From Crotophaga sulcirostris (taxonomy: Eukaryota; Chordata; Aves; Cuculiformes; Crotophagidae), in assembly GCA_013397455.1 (NCBI GenBank), contig VYZB01000274.1:148521-212520 (forward strand): a stretch of DNA of 64,000 bases, given 5' to 3'. The notes beneath the pieces are model-generated. The model saw only the letters and a program-made list of their open reading frames with translations. It ran no database searches and was not told the origin of the DNA. The position numbers were made by a program, and so were the translations under genes. Positions 37,618-49,705 of the stretch are shown one piece after another (within the stretch, counting starts at the first letter, position 1; each line of letters opens with the position of its first letter).

Positions 37618-40136
37618 GTAAGTATAAGACATTATTTGAATTCTCTATGACTGTTCCATAAATAATAGCAACAGTCCTGTAATGCCTCTGTCCCCTCTCC
37701 TCTCTTTTCAGCCGTAATTGATTTATACTTAGCTGCCTCTCTGTTTTGCCTTAGCCTAATGTGATCTTCATCAGTTATCTCCAGAAGTAATTATTCTAAG
37801 GTAATCACAATGCAAAAGTGAGGGGTACAGCTTGTTAAGCCTTTTTCAATAGCTTGCTCACTTCAGTGATTAGTTGTGAATTGCCTGCTCCAGAGAGCCT
37901 TTCACGCAAAGGTGATATGTTACTGGAAATAAGAAAACAGGATAAAGCTAAAGAAAACCTGAGTCAGACATGCAATACATCCAGGATTATACTGCTATAT
38001 TAAAAGGACTGTTGAAGGGCTTTTAAAAGTCTAAATGAACAGAAAGATGCTCGATACAAAGAAAATCATGCGTGCTATTTCCTTTTTATCTGTAGTTTCT
38101 ATTTGCAGCAGTAACCTCCACTTAACTTTTTTTTTTTCCTTACTTCCTCTACTATCCAACCAGTAAGTTGCAATGTAGCTGTTCTGAGCCCGTGAAAATG
38201 TTCAATTAGCTGAGTACATACAACTCCAAACAGATTATTGCAGTCACTGATTAGAAAAATTTTGGCCCTCCTCCACTTTTCTGAGCAGAAAGTTGCAAAT
38301 TTCACAACTAGCCAACTTGCTGCATTTGTAATTATATTGATTAATTTCGATCAGACTGTCTTTATGAACTTTGTTTTGCTTTATTTCTTTTTCTTTAATT
38401 CTTTACTTTTAGTACTTCTTTCTTTACTTTACAAAGCTTCACTTTGCATCCCTCTCAAAAGTTGATTAAAGCTGTACTGCTGTATTTACTTGTTAAAGAT
38501 GGGTGCTACACTGTAGTCCATTTTATAAGTTTTGGCCTGAAATAAATTTAATGCGTGAAACAGTGTAACACAGAAAGTTATAAGAAATATGAAAGAGATC
38601 TGCAGAAGAGGCTATAGTTTTTTGTTCAGGACACCTTTTCAAAACAAGTGAGGGTTTTGAGTTGAATTACATTATGAGTTTATGAAAATCTTCTGCAGTA
38701 ACAGCATTGTTTTCTGTATGGAAACACAGTTGAATGTTAAGACTGTATTTTACTTTATGCTGCAGTGATAGATGATTTGCAAATGAAAAAAAATATACTA
38801 CATTTCTCCAACTTTCCCCTCCATAAACATAGTGCCATTTTTTAGCAAAGTAACTTTCTCAGGCAGTTTGTAAAGGGGGACTGGGTGTCACTACCATGCC
38901 TTGTTGCTGTAACAGTCAAGTTTGTGGGAGGTTAGTCCCTTGATTCAGCAATACGGCATTGGGTGTGCAAGTGGTAATAAGAATTTTAGTCTTTTTTAGA
39001 ATCTTATGCTTAAATCCTTGTTCTGGCAAAAGTTTGCTGCAAACCTTTCAGGTTTTGCTCCACTGGATCAGCATTTTCTTTCTTTTTAGTAGCCCAAGTT
39101 TTTCCTACTTATTTTATTTATGAAAAGCTTAATTAAGCTTGGGTGAAAAATGCCAGTTTTGTAGTTTCCATAGTCCATGTTGAACACAAGGAGTTAAAGA
39201 TTAGTCAATGTCAAAGTTATTGGGTGCTGAGACCTTCAGCTTAGTGCTGTATGTAGCTGGTGTGACTATCTCATACAATTTAAGCTGTCCACAGATGCGA
39301 GCTCGTGTCCAGAAGTACAGTAGTCACCGTAGATGATTGGATCTAGTGCTTGATACAGGCTAGTGAGCTCTACTTTTTAGGTTATGCTATGCTGTCACAC
39401 TGGCTGTACTGCTTCACCTAGAGAAGACATGGTCAGGGACGGCATAGGGCTCTTTGCCCCTCACTTCACTGATCTCTGTATTCAGCCTCAGGGAGACAAT
39501 AGATCAAACTTTCCTAGGAAAACATTTTTCTTCCCATTTTTAATGTAGTGTGTATTAATATGTTGTTTAATGCATTATGTGCATTATTTGTCTTATTTTG
39601 TTGTCTTATTAACACATCATTTAATTATTTCATGTATTATTACTTAGCGTTGGGTTAATATTCAAGCAGAACATATATCAGAGGAATCTTTTTCTGTCCT
39701 CCTATCTGGTCCTCAGCACGACGTTTTTATATGAGTAATTTCACTTTATTTCTAATACTTGTCTTTTTGTGAGAGAATTTCCTTTCCTTGTAGGCTAATT
39801 TCAGACTTCTACTTCAGCTAGTAGTTGCTTTTACCCAGTCTTCCCTCTGCAGACTGACTTTGGGCAATGATCAGTAATACAAAGCTGGTAAATGAGACAG
39901 AAAGTGAACTCAGAGTCTCCCCAAACTCAGTCCTTGCATTGCACTGGTGGTCAGACCACTCAGAGTGTGAGAATCACCAGCTGTCATCTGGTACATAATG
40001 GATGCTGCCTCTCATTCACACTGTCACAGTCTGGGAAGAGGTGTTTGATCCAGTTGAATATCCTAGGGATTTCAGTGAAAGGACCAAGTGCAACCATTTC
40101 TTTTTTGTACTGTGATGATTGCACTCTTTCTCTCTC

Positions 40137-40157
40137 AAAAAAAAAAAAAAAAAAAAG
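40137..40157. repeat. Poly(A) tract, 21 bases
   Basis: An uninterrupted run of 21 A after 'tttctctctc', followed by an A-rich stretch of 'aacaaac'-type sequence to about 40212. It could be the tail of a retrotransposed sequence, but no transcript-like sequence or target duplication is recognisable upstream, so it is listed only as a simple repeat. Confidence 0.9.
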
Positions 40158-42579
40158 AAACGAACAACAAACCGAATGAACAAACAGAAAAACCCACCAA
40201 AAACCCCTACCAAACAGCTGTGCTTTGTGGGATGGAGCTTTGCATGCATTCACTGTGGGTTAAGTTGTAGGTTCACTCTCTACACTTTGCTCTCAGGAAT
40301 AATCACTGACATCCTGCAGGTCCACTGTGAAGAAATGATTTAAGCCAAAGATAATGCCAGTCCCTCCTTACAATTACTTTTTTCTTGCCTGCAAGACACT
40401 TCTTACTTCACTTTCTGATAACAAATTTGTTGGTTTGGCTAAGGGGATTTACAGTAGGAAATCTGATCTTTCTGCTTGCATATTGCATATTGCCACTGCC
40501 ACTCATGGTATTAGTTAATAGTGTTTCTGGAGCTATGAAAAATAAACTTAAGAGTCAGTCTGGAGAGGACTCAAAGCCGTGATTTCAGCAGAACTGTGAG
40601 GTGTTAACAATGCTTGCAAGCCAAAAGGGAGCATCTTTGTGAATTTAATGGACTAACTTTGTGTCTCACTCATTTGGCTACGACAGTGGCCGTGGGGAAA
40701 ATGAATGCGTGCATTCTATTTCTTCTGTGACAACACTTCTCAGAAGTGCTGTTGTGCATTGGTGCCACTGTATATGCATTTCCCTGCACTTTTAGTGGCA
40801 AAATAAGTGAGACTGGCCTGGCTTTTTGCAGTTTTATTTGTTGTTTTTGAAACATGTAGTGCCTCTGACTCTGTTTAGCCATTTTTTTCTGAATTACAAA
40901 AGTCCTTTAGTGCTCCTACTGATAATCTCATAGTCTCTGATAATGTGAGTTTCTTGCAAGGGGAGATTGCCTGAGTCTCATGATGACACTGTTAAATAAA
41001 TGAAAATCATGTATGCCTGACTCAGTTCTGTGAAATGCATTTTTCTCCCAAGTGTTCCACTGAGGATAGGTCAAAGGCTTTCATCTGCCTTATTAATTTT
41101 TAATTTTCTGAATGTGGTGGTATTAGCATCGTTGCAGCAAAGTAGTAGGATGTGATGAATTTAGTAATAAATTGCACGTACATGAGGAAAAATTTATTCT
41201 TCTTCCTAAAGTAACAACTGGCCATTTTATTTCAGATGTAATGATTTATCCCCTGCAAAAACACATCTTCGGATTCAAGTAGTAAATTTTTTTGTTGGCA
41301 CTGGTAGAAAAGGGAGAATCCTGGAATCCTGTCTATTTTAGATTGAACTTCTAGTTATCTGTAGGTTTTTTTCTCAGGGACTTTCCCCTTCTTATAGGCT
41401 GATTTCAGTTGTCCTGACCTTGTGCGTGGTTGGTTATAGAACAACTACTAAATTTCCAGCATTCCTGTTGTCATACTGAGATGAATATAGGAATGCTTTC
41501 AGTCTGTCTCATGGTGAAGTAGAAGCTATGGTGTAAATAATTTTAATTTTTGCAGACAGGAATGTACCATCCTTGACCATCAATGACAAGCACTTTGGTA
41601 CTGTAGTTGCCAACCTGTCTCTGAGGGACAGGGGAGGGGAGCAAGAAGGAGGATATTTGTCTCTGTGAGCTTTCAAGACTGGCACAGAGCTTCAGTCTTT
41701 GCCTTTACTGCATTTCAAGGGATCAAGTTTCCAACTTTCAAAAAACTGCTTTTGTCTTGGGCTTCAGGTGGCCTACAGCATATTTGGATAGCTCACCTCT
41801 CCATTGCAGAGCTTTAGACAGACAGCCCCTCATTTTGCTGGTAATTCAGGAAGTGTCAGATTATCCAAATAATTGCATTTTTTTCAGATTTTGAGGTCTT
41901 GGAATGCAATTTTTTTCTGGAGGTAAATATAGTTTACTTTACTTTTTTGGTTACTTTACTCAGGTGTTTTCCATTCTTGTGGAATATAAAAATTAAGAGC
42001 TTAAGTTCCATGATCACAAGTCTGATGAATTTAAAAATTACCTGTCCTGTAGCAGCATGTGATGCAGAGCCTGGAAGAAAGCATAATATTTAATTCCACT
42101 GTCAATTCAGAAATATTGTGGCAGGGAGGATGGTAAAAAATAATAGTTTTTTTAATTTTTGTCAGTGTGACAACTTTTTGAAAAGAATGTTTAAAGTGGT
42201 ACAAGTTACTTTGCACAAACATAAAATTTTCAAGCCATTTCCTTAAAAACATTCTGGGATGACTCCACCAAATTCATTAGCATCCCTGAAGGCTAGTTGT
42301 TATGAGGTTACTGCAAATCAGCCAGTTCCCCAGCTGGCACTAAACAATCCTTCCAGGGTTCAGAGCTGCTACCTGCGCTGCTCCATCCGTTGTGCTTTGT
42401 CTGCCCAACCAAGAGAAGCAGAGAGGCTTAGGAACAGAGCCAGCTCACCGAAATGAATATTGATTAGCAGCAGAAAGCTTCAAGTGCATCGCTCTTTGTT
42501 TCCTTAAAGCACAATAGAAAGCACCACTACTGTTTTCATACAATCTTTAGTTTCTTTCCCTCCATTTCCAGGGAGGAAG

Positions 42580-42760
42580 TGGCAGCCTACATCTAATTGT
42601 TAATTGGCCGGGGCTATTAATCTGTGCAAAGGAGTATTTGTTTCCAGATTATGTTGGAATCAGTCAAACCAAACTGGTTTGATTATTAATTAGAAGACGA
42701 ATTACAGTGTTGATCAAATTTATTCAAAGAGGGAGGGAACCATTCAAACTCCACTCTACA
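42580..42760. promoter_or_regulatory. Possible conserved intronic enhancer rich in homeodomain sites
   Basis: Within about 180 bp there are TAATTG (twice, near 42594 and 42601), CTATTAATC, a 'tgtgcaaagg' motif, an inverted repeat TCAAACCA-aac-TGGTTTGA (42664-42682), ATTAATTAG (42685-42693), CGAATTAC, and TTGATCAAA. This density of ATTA cores in repeat-free intron resembles developmental enhancers. Conservation cannot be tested here, and A+T-rich sequence produces such cores by chance, so confidence is limited. Confidence 0.33.
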
Positions 42761-44214
42761 ATTTGCACTTACTGCAGTTTGCACCTACTGAAGCACAAGC
42801 TTCAGAAGCATCATTCTTTTAGACGGTTTTCCTATTTTCTCTGCCACCTTGTTTATTTGGCTTTGGCTTAGTGCAGCCATGTTATTACAGTGATTTATTT
42901 CTAGAAGGGAAGCCAGGGAATTTCTGCCTGTGTCAGCTGATTCCCCTGTGACTTCTCAGCACCAGGTGTGGAGAAAACCAAGAGTGACTAATGCAGCTCA
43001 GAGCTCTGTTATAGTAGCTTCTTCCCAGCTTTTCAGGCAGAAATCCCTTGTCTGTGTTGGTGAGGATGCTGCCAAAAATCACAGACTCCAGTGCTATAGT
43101 CTCCTACACACTGTGCTGGCATGGCAAGCTGGGTGACAGTGGGGAAAAGAGGTCGGGGTCCACACTTGGAGTGTCCCTTACTCCTTGTTAAGGAAAGACC
43201 TGGCCCTTTTCCAAGATGTACCATACGTGGCACTCACTTGGTCCTGGCTTTCAGGGCTGGCCTCCATTTCAGCTTGGTCACAGAGCAGGGTGACATCCAC
43301 TGCAGCATTTGTCTACACATTCCTTTATTGTTGTAAATGGAGTTGGGGTTGCTTACAGGGCAAGGCTGGAGAAAGAGCCCTGCTGCGTGTCAGGTGTCCT
43401 CTGTGAGTGGTGGCTTGTCTCCCTGCTTTTGAGGCTTGCCAAGGACCCATCTTGTGGTGAATGACAAGCTGGAATACCTGGGAGTGAGGCAAAGATGTGC
43501 CCATAACTCTGTGTAAATTATATTCTGGTATTTGCACACATTCTGGAAAATAAATACACTTTGTTTGTTTGGTGTAACACTTTCAGGCGCCTCTACTACC
43601 AGTGTCTGCAGGACTTCATAGAAACCCTGGTTACATGCCAGTTTCTGAGCAACGATGCAGAGCTGTGGGAAATTTCTTCTCTTGATTTCAACTTCAGTAT
43701 CATTATTTTAAACAGTTTTGCCACACTAAGTTAGTTTTTGGCTCTGCAATGTTCAGCTGAAGGTATTGCTCTGTTTCCTTTTACAGTTATGAAAAATATA
43801 GCATTGATTCCTGTGGGCTAGAAAAGATCTGTCTAGATGGTGATGTCAAAGGTGAGAGAGTGTCTGAGAAAACTTTCAGCGGATCCTTAGTCCTTATGAT
43901 CAGCAATGATACTGGTGTTATCACAGCGGAAATACTGTGTCCTGGAGAGGGTGGCAAGGCAGACCTCAGTGACCATTTGCCTCCTAAGGTGTCCTTTCTT
44001 AATGTGAATGTTGCTTAGTGTTTGCTGCCTGGGTTTGACCATGGAATCTCCACTCTGCAGTGTCAGTGTTTGGCCCTGTAGGTAGCAGGTAGGATGGCAA
44101 ATGAATAACCTTCAGGGCCTAAGACTACAACTGTGAGGGAGAGCTAAGGAATTAAGGAACTAACAAGACTAAGTGAAAGTCAATATGAGCTATGCTGTTA
44201 GTGAGCACTGTGGG

Positions 44215-44488
44215 GAAGATGGAGACACACTGTTCAAAGCACAAGATGCAACCCTGCAATGGACACAAGCTGCAAGTGATTAAATATTAGGAAAAGTCCT
44301 TTTACAGTGACAGTAGTCAGACATTAGTACAGTGCCCGCTTTGAGGTTGTGGGATCTCCATTCTTGAAGACATTCGTAACACAGCTGTTCATGGCTGTAT
44401 TCTATGCTGGCCCTGCTTTGGGTAGGGGTTGGACTGAAAGACTCTGGGGCCCCTTCCCAGCTAAATCACTGTGTGATTCTGTGACTTT
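44215..44488 (+). repeat. CR1 LINE fragment, 3' end, sense
   Basis: Begins in diverged ORF2 3' sequence ('gaagatggagacacactgtt', 'gcaatggacacaagctgcaa', 'ttaggaaaagtcctttta'), continues with 'ttgaggttgtgggatctcca' and 'ttcttgaagacattcg', and ends 'ggttggactgaaagactctg', 'gccccttcccagctaaatca' and 'ctgtgtgattctgtgacttt'. Orientation is the same as PLPPR1. The final units match the ATTCTGTG tail. 5'-truncated and moderately diverged. Confidence 0.9.
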
Positions 44489-45544
44489 GTATCTTCTAAC
44501 ACTAGTGATTTTTTTCTGCTGTTTAACTAATGACAGATGAATGGAGCCTTGAGCTCCCCTATAGAGCCTGAAGAACGTCGCTCAACCGACAGGATGTTGT
44601 GCTAGTGCAGACCTCAGATACACCATAATGCTAAAGGACAGAATTGTTTTTGGCCCAGTGCAAGCCAGCGTTGATAAGACACCTGCTGGAGCACTTCACA
44701 GAGGTCACCTTTTGGAGGATAGGCCTGCTTTTCACAGGGAGACTTGTGTGGAGTAATTTTGAAACTTGCTGTTTAGGGTTGATATCCCCATAACCCTCAT
44801 CGACTTATATTATCTGGTTTTGAGTGCTCTGCACATAGATTGTCTCACAGCCAATGCCTTCCATGTATCTGTTCCTCCCCTTGGCTGCTATTTGAATACT
44901 GCAGATTTGGTTAATTTAGTTCTTTCTATTTGTGACATTAAAAATGCAGCCACATGCATTCTTTTAGAGGATTCAGGAAATGTCACACAGCTTGTTGAAT
45001 CCTGCCCAGAATGGAAAGTGATGATGTCCTGACACGCAGGTTTGGCTTTGCTTGCTGCCAGAGATTTCTGTGTGTAATAGCATGTCTCTGGATGCAGTTT
45101 CTATGTAGAAAGTGTTAACAAGGACTGACTGTGTCACAAGGATGCTGTTAAACAAGTTGGAAGATTCAAAAACTCCCAGGAATCAGAATAAAGCAAACTT
45201 AATGCATAGAAAAGATAGACAGATCGTGTCTGTACTTCACATAATTCTTCCTAGTATGAGATCTCCATCAACTTGCTGTGATCAGAAATGCCATCAGTTG
45301 TACTTTTTGATGGAAAGCAGAAGGACGTTGTTTTTCGAGGAGACTTTAGGCAGTCCCAGGCTGTGGGCACAACTATGCTTCCTGCATCTCTTCTGTACAG
45401 TCTGGCTGATGCTCCTCTGTCTTTATCCATGCGGAATTGTAGCTGACAGTGAAAACTTTCTGTGGCAGCTTTCACACAACCCCAGTGTTCACTGCAAGTA
45501 TTAAAACAACAGGAAAATAGTGTTTTCCTATTTGCTACCGCTAA

Positions 45545-45561
45545 GTGAGTGAGTGAGTGAG
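45545..45561. repeat. Short GTGA/GAGT microsatellite
   Basis: Four tandem GTGA units in 'gtgagtgagtgagtgaga'. Too short to be highly unstable; useful only as a marker candidate. Confidence 0.8.
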
Positions 45562-48126
45562 ACGAAGGAGAGCTGTTGAGATTCAGTCTTTGCCAGCAGC
45601 AATATGGGGCTGTGTGGAGGCAGCCAGGCCAGACCCTGTTGGAGAAGAGGGACAAGCAGTTTGAATAAGTTGCAGTGAATCTGTAGTCAGTTTTGTAAGG
45701 GAAGTGGGGAAAAAAGAGACAACACTGGGGCAGTGTGACTGGTGACGAGCCAGTTGATGTGTAGAAAGGATCAGATTGTGGCACTCTGCAGGAGTTAGGA
45801 GAAACATACTAGAGGAGGATTTTGGCAGCTAGCGTGGTAGGGTTGTGAAGCAGGAGTGCAGTCCTCACCTTTTGCTACAGGATTTAAAGTGAGGTACAAA
45901 GGCAATGTCCTGAATGAGAGCAACTAGTAAAAGAAAAAGTCTTCAAGCTGGGCTCCTCCTTGGCTATCAGCACCATCAATAATTACCTTTCTAAATGGAA
46001 TATCACTCTTGAAGGGTGTCCCTCATGCCCAGTTCCTGCAGGAGTGCTGCTCCAGGATACCACTCTTCTGCAACCTCCTAAGTATAACCCACATTCATTT
46101 CTGGATGGTTTATTTTAGTTTATTCTTACAGAAACAGGTCTTCTTCATCTTTACTTCAATCTATTTTTAGAAGATAATTGTGCAAAGAGTCATTTGACAA
46201 GGGGACTGTGAGCTTATCAGAAACCATTAAAGAAAAAAAAATAAAAGATAAATATTCCATGTCCAATTAAAAGTAATAGTTACATTATTTTGTTGATTAA
46301 ATTGATGATTAAATTAACAGACTGCTGGTAATCTGTACAGGAGTGTAGGGAGTACTAGGTTCCAGCAGAGGAAAAATGGCTGCTGGCTGGGTGTTTCTAA
46401 TTCATACTGGTACCTTGAGGCATCATCATAGTGTTTTTACCTGGTAGTAATATGAAAAGGAATGTGAGCAAGAATGCCCAAGCAACATAACCTCAGTGTA
46501 TTTGAGCTGCTATTGCAGACAGGAAAATAAGAACAAAATCACATCCAGTGGCACTGCCTATGTCTCCCTGTTGCCTGCACCACCTCAGACTGTAGATCAC
46601 CTCTGCTTTCAATTCCCAGCCTCCAATACGAGATTCTTACAATTTCTGCTATCTAATTAAGACTGTATGCTACAGCAGTTCATTAATCTACATTGGTTTC
46701 CCAACCGAAAATAAAATAAGTAGTTTTATTGCTGTTTTCTTTTTCCACCCATATCTGTGTATCTATATTTAGATTTCAGATTTAGAACTGAATTGTACCA
46801 GTTCCAGGGGTGCTGATTATATTCTGGCAGAAGCTAAGGTACTTAACAGTGTCAGTGATTGGTTTTGGGAGGCCAGCTGGACAATTTGGCTGGATGCAGA
46901 CCCTGCTCATGCAAATCATTGGGTTTTAAATCATGAGAATCAGCGGTTACATGACTTCAGAAATGCCTGATGGAAAAAAAAATGTCCATTCTTTGAGGAG
47001 CTATACAGACCACATTCAATTTTGCTTAGCTAGATTAGTTGTCAGAACTACATACTGAGGCTATCATTAACATTTTAGAGAGCAGCAAGGCTCACTTTCT
47101 ATAGCCCACACTAAACATACGAGGAAACAAAACCCGCAAATTCAGGCAAATAAATTCAGTGCCAGAGGTGACAGCAGAAGAGAGTCCAGTTATATTGAAT
47201 CACCTTATAGTACCTCACAAATATAGCATTATTACTATACACCTAAACTCTGTATTAAACCAAAGGCACTGTTCATTTAAAAAACACATTTTGATCTGTT
47301 GTACTATAGGAAACCTGGCATAACTCTGCTTAAATTAGTGGAATGGAATTGAACAGATTTATAGCCTGGCAAAATTTATTCCTAAATCTAAGTGGAACTA
47401 ATCTATCCACATGGGAGTTACTGGGAGTATGCTAGAGAGCTAAATTTATAGAAATAAAGATGGGAATTGAAGCAGGAAAATATTCAGCTAAATACTGATG
47501 CAAAGGAACTTTAAAAATGGAAGTATTGTTAGGGAGGACTATTAATACGTATTAATACTCCTAAGTCTTTCTTACTTGAAAAGTTTATGTTTTTCAAAGT
47601 CCACTAACCCATTCCTTCACAAAGTAGAATTTCCTCAGGGTATGAATTGTTCTTCCATGTGTACATTTAGCCACATGCAGACAGAGAGCCAAAGCATTAA
47701 TTCAAACTTCTGAACATTGTCATAATTCAAATAATAAATGGTGTCACTTTTAAACTGCTTTAGTGCAGATGGTCTTTTTCTTAATTCCCAGCCCCATAGT
47801 TAGTGAGCTGAGCTTATTGAACTGCTTGCCAATTCTGTTAAGAGCAGATGGAGTGAAACAGGATAAAGGCAATATTTCAGTGTGGCCCCCATGCATCAGC
47901 TCCTGCCCCCCAAAGCCATTATCGACATACGTTTTACAAGTCCACATCTCTCACCATCAGCATGTAGAATTATAAAGAGGTTCAGCATACTTGTCTTGAA
48001 TGTCAATAATCAATAAGGATGCTCATCTGGCTTAATAAGGGTAAATTGTTGCCCTTGAAACATACCATTCCAGCAGTCAAAGTGAACTAAGACTACTTCC
48101 TTGATATTTATACTAATGCTGGGTGT

Positions 48127-48154
48127 CTGTGTGCATGTGTGTGTATGCACACAG
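48127..48154. repeat. TG-rich inverted repeat
   Basis: Perfect 10-bp arms CTGTGTGCAT and ATGCACACAG surround an 8-base GT-only loop. It can form a hairpin or arise from decay of a (TG/CA)n microsatellite, which is the more likely origin. Confidence 0.7.
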
Positions 48155-48359
48155 TTTTGTTACGCATTTCTCTGACCATTCCCTAGCACTCCTGTGTGTC
48201 TTATAATAGTGTATTAAATTACTTCTTTTGAGTGTTCCCCTTTTAAAAGCTCATTGCTTCCACTTCAGACTGGCTTTTTTTTTTTCCTGAAGAGTTTCAT
48301 TACAAACTCCATTTTTCTAAAAAGCTCCTCTTCTGAAGCCTGCTGACAAAACATAATAG

Positions 48360-48560
48360 GTGGGATTTTCAGAAGTGCCTGCTGTGAGTGGACCATTGCG
48401 GCCTCTAAAGCCTGTGATCAAATTCTGTACAGCTTTAGCTAGGGCAGATAGACCTCTGTGCAACAGACAAATTAATTCCCATTGCATAGGAAATACTGAT
48501 CCTACTCCTATGGGAAGCAGTTATCATTTTTATAGAAAGCACAAGTGTTCCAGTCACAAA
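48360..48560. repeat. Possible ancient amniote repeat relic
   Basis: 'gggattttcagaagtgcctg' recalls the conserved end of an old amniote interspersed element ('gattttcaaaagtgcct' class), and further on 'ctactcctatgggaagcagt' could be a decayed internal part. The rest of the stretch does not align by eye. Reported as weak. Confidence 0.25.
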
Positions 48561-49572
48561 AGAAGAACTAATACATAAGCACTGCTAGTGTCAAGATCAG
48601 TGGATCCCTGGAGGCTTCAGTCTTGATGTTTTAATAAATAAAACAGGACATTTAGTAAATTAAACAAGCCAGAATACGTCCTCTAGCCCTGAAGACTAGC
48701 TGTTATGTGCAATCTGTGTCCAAATGGTTAATCTCCTCCTGCATAAATAGCAGTGGTTGCATGCAGCTTTCTTCATGGGACTCGTCCCAGGCATTTTTTG
48801 AGACACTGTTGTCACCAGGCCACGCTATGGCAGGGACCATGCTAGCAGTGTGACAGTATGGGTGACTGGCCATGCTGCACACGTGCCCTGGCACTTCTTA
48901 CTGCATTAGTACAAATACGATGTATTTGTCCAGAATTTTCACTTACCTTCCCAAAAGTTTTGTGACTTCAGAACAATTTCACTTGCAAAGATGTCCATCA
49001 TCTAGATTCCTTTTCAAAGTTGGCAGGAGCTCTGTAGTCTGTCTGGCAGACCTAGACAAATAGAAGTTGGAGAAGGTGTGGCGGCTGCATGAGGCATCCA
49101 GTATTGCTGAGGCTTGCTGGTAAAATGTTGAGGTGGAAGTCTGCAACATTACCTTCCCCTTCCCAAGATGTCTAGGAGCCTTCTGTCCGTGAAGTATATA
49201 CTTCCAGTAAATTGTAAATGCTAATAGCAGGACATGACAAATTCCATGCCAATCTCAATAAAAATGGGAGCTTCTGTGACCCGCACTATTCATAAAGCTC
49301 TGTTTGCCCCCCATATCCCAAGAGATGGTGGAAGAAGGTCTAATGTTTGCTGTGTCTTGCCACTGAGAGAAAGAATGATAGATCCTTTTCTTGGCTGGGA
49401 GCTGGGTGTATGTCAGTTCATCTCAAGTGAATAAGTGCAGCCTTGCTGTGGAAGTGCAGTGTCCCAAAGACACACTGGTATGTAGTTGTTTCTGTGGGCT
49501 GGAACCTAACATCCATGTTTTAGTGTTTTCTCATGTCATTTTTAACCTTGGTTTCTTTCCCTTTCCTGGCAG

Positions 49573-49705
49573 ATTTTTATTGGTGAGATATCCATGTATT
49601 TCATAAAGTCAACCCGAGAAACCCTAATTATTCAAGAGAAAACTATTTTGACTGGAGAGTGCTGTTACCTGAACCCACTGCTTCGAAGAATAATACGTTT
49701 TATAG
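49573..49705 (+). CDS. PLPPR1: PLPPR1 coding exon 3 (residues 85-128 plus first base of codon 129)
   Basis: Encodes 44 codons and one extra base: IFIGEISMYFIKSTRETLI, then IQEKTILTGECCYLN and PLLRRIIRFI, with G129 split across the next intron. It finishes membrane span 2 (to about residue 95), forms the basic cytosolic loop (residues 96-125, with CC at 114-115) and starts span 3. The acceptor is 'ctggcag' ending at 49572 and the donor GTAAGA starts at 49706, phase 1. The 133-base length keeps the frame with the following exon. Changes from the human protein as I recall it are conservative (T101 for S, I103 for A, I128 for T). Confidence 0.97.

Larger units (their letters stand above)
37618..49572. 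other. PLPPR1 intron (12.0 kb)
   Basis: GTAAGT donor at 37618 and 'ctttcctggcag' acceptor ending at 49572. Contains a 21-base poly(A) tract at 40137, a CR1 fragment at 44215, a GAGT microsatellite at 45545, and a homeodomain-motif block near 42585. Small perfect palindromes occur at 39125, 47540 and 48127. I see nothing nameable in 37618-40136 or 45600-49572 beyond these. A 177-codon minus-strand open frame (45251-45784) is the longest in the window but has no recognisable motif. Confidence 0.9.

Noticed and set aside
40137..40212. Poly(A) tract as evidence of a processed pseudogene
   Set aside because: No transcript-like or protein-like sequence is recognisable upstream and no flanking duplication is apparent.
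45251..45784. 177-codon minus-strand open frame, the longest in the window
   Set aside because: It runs through the GAGT microsatellite, has no recognisable domain, no splice or promoter support, and cysteine/serine-rich random composition. Frames of this size are expected by chance in 64 kb.
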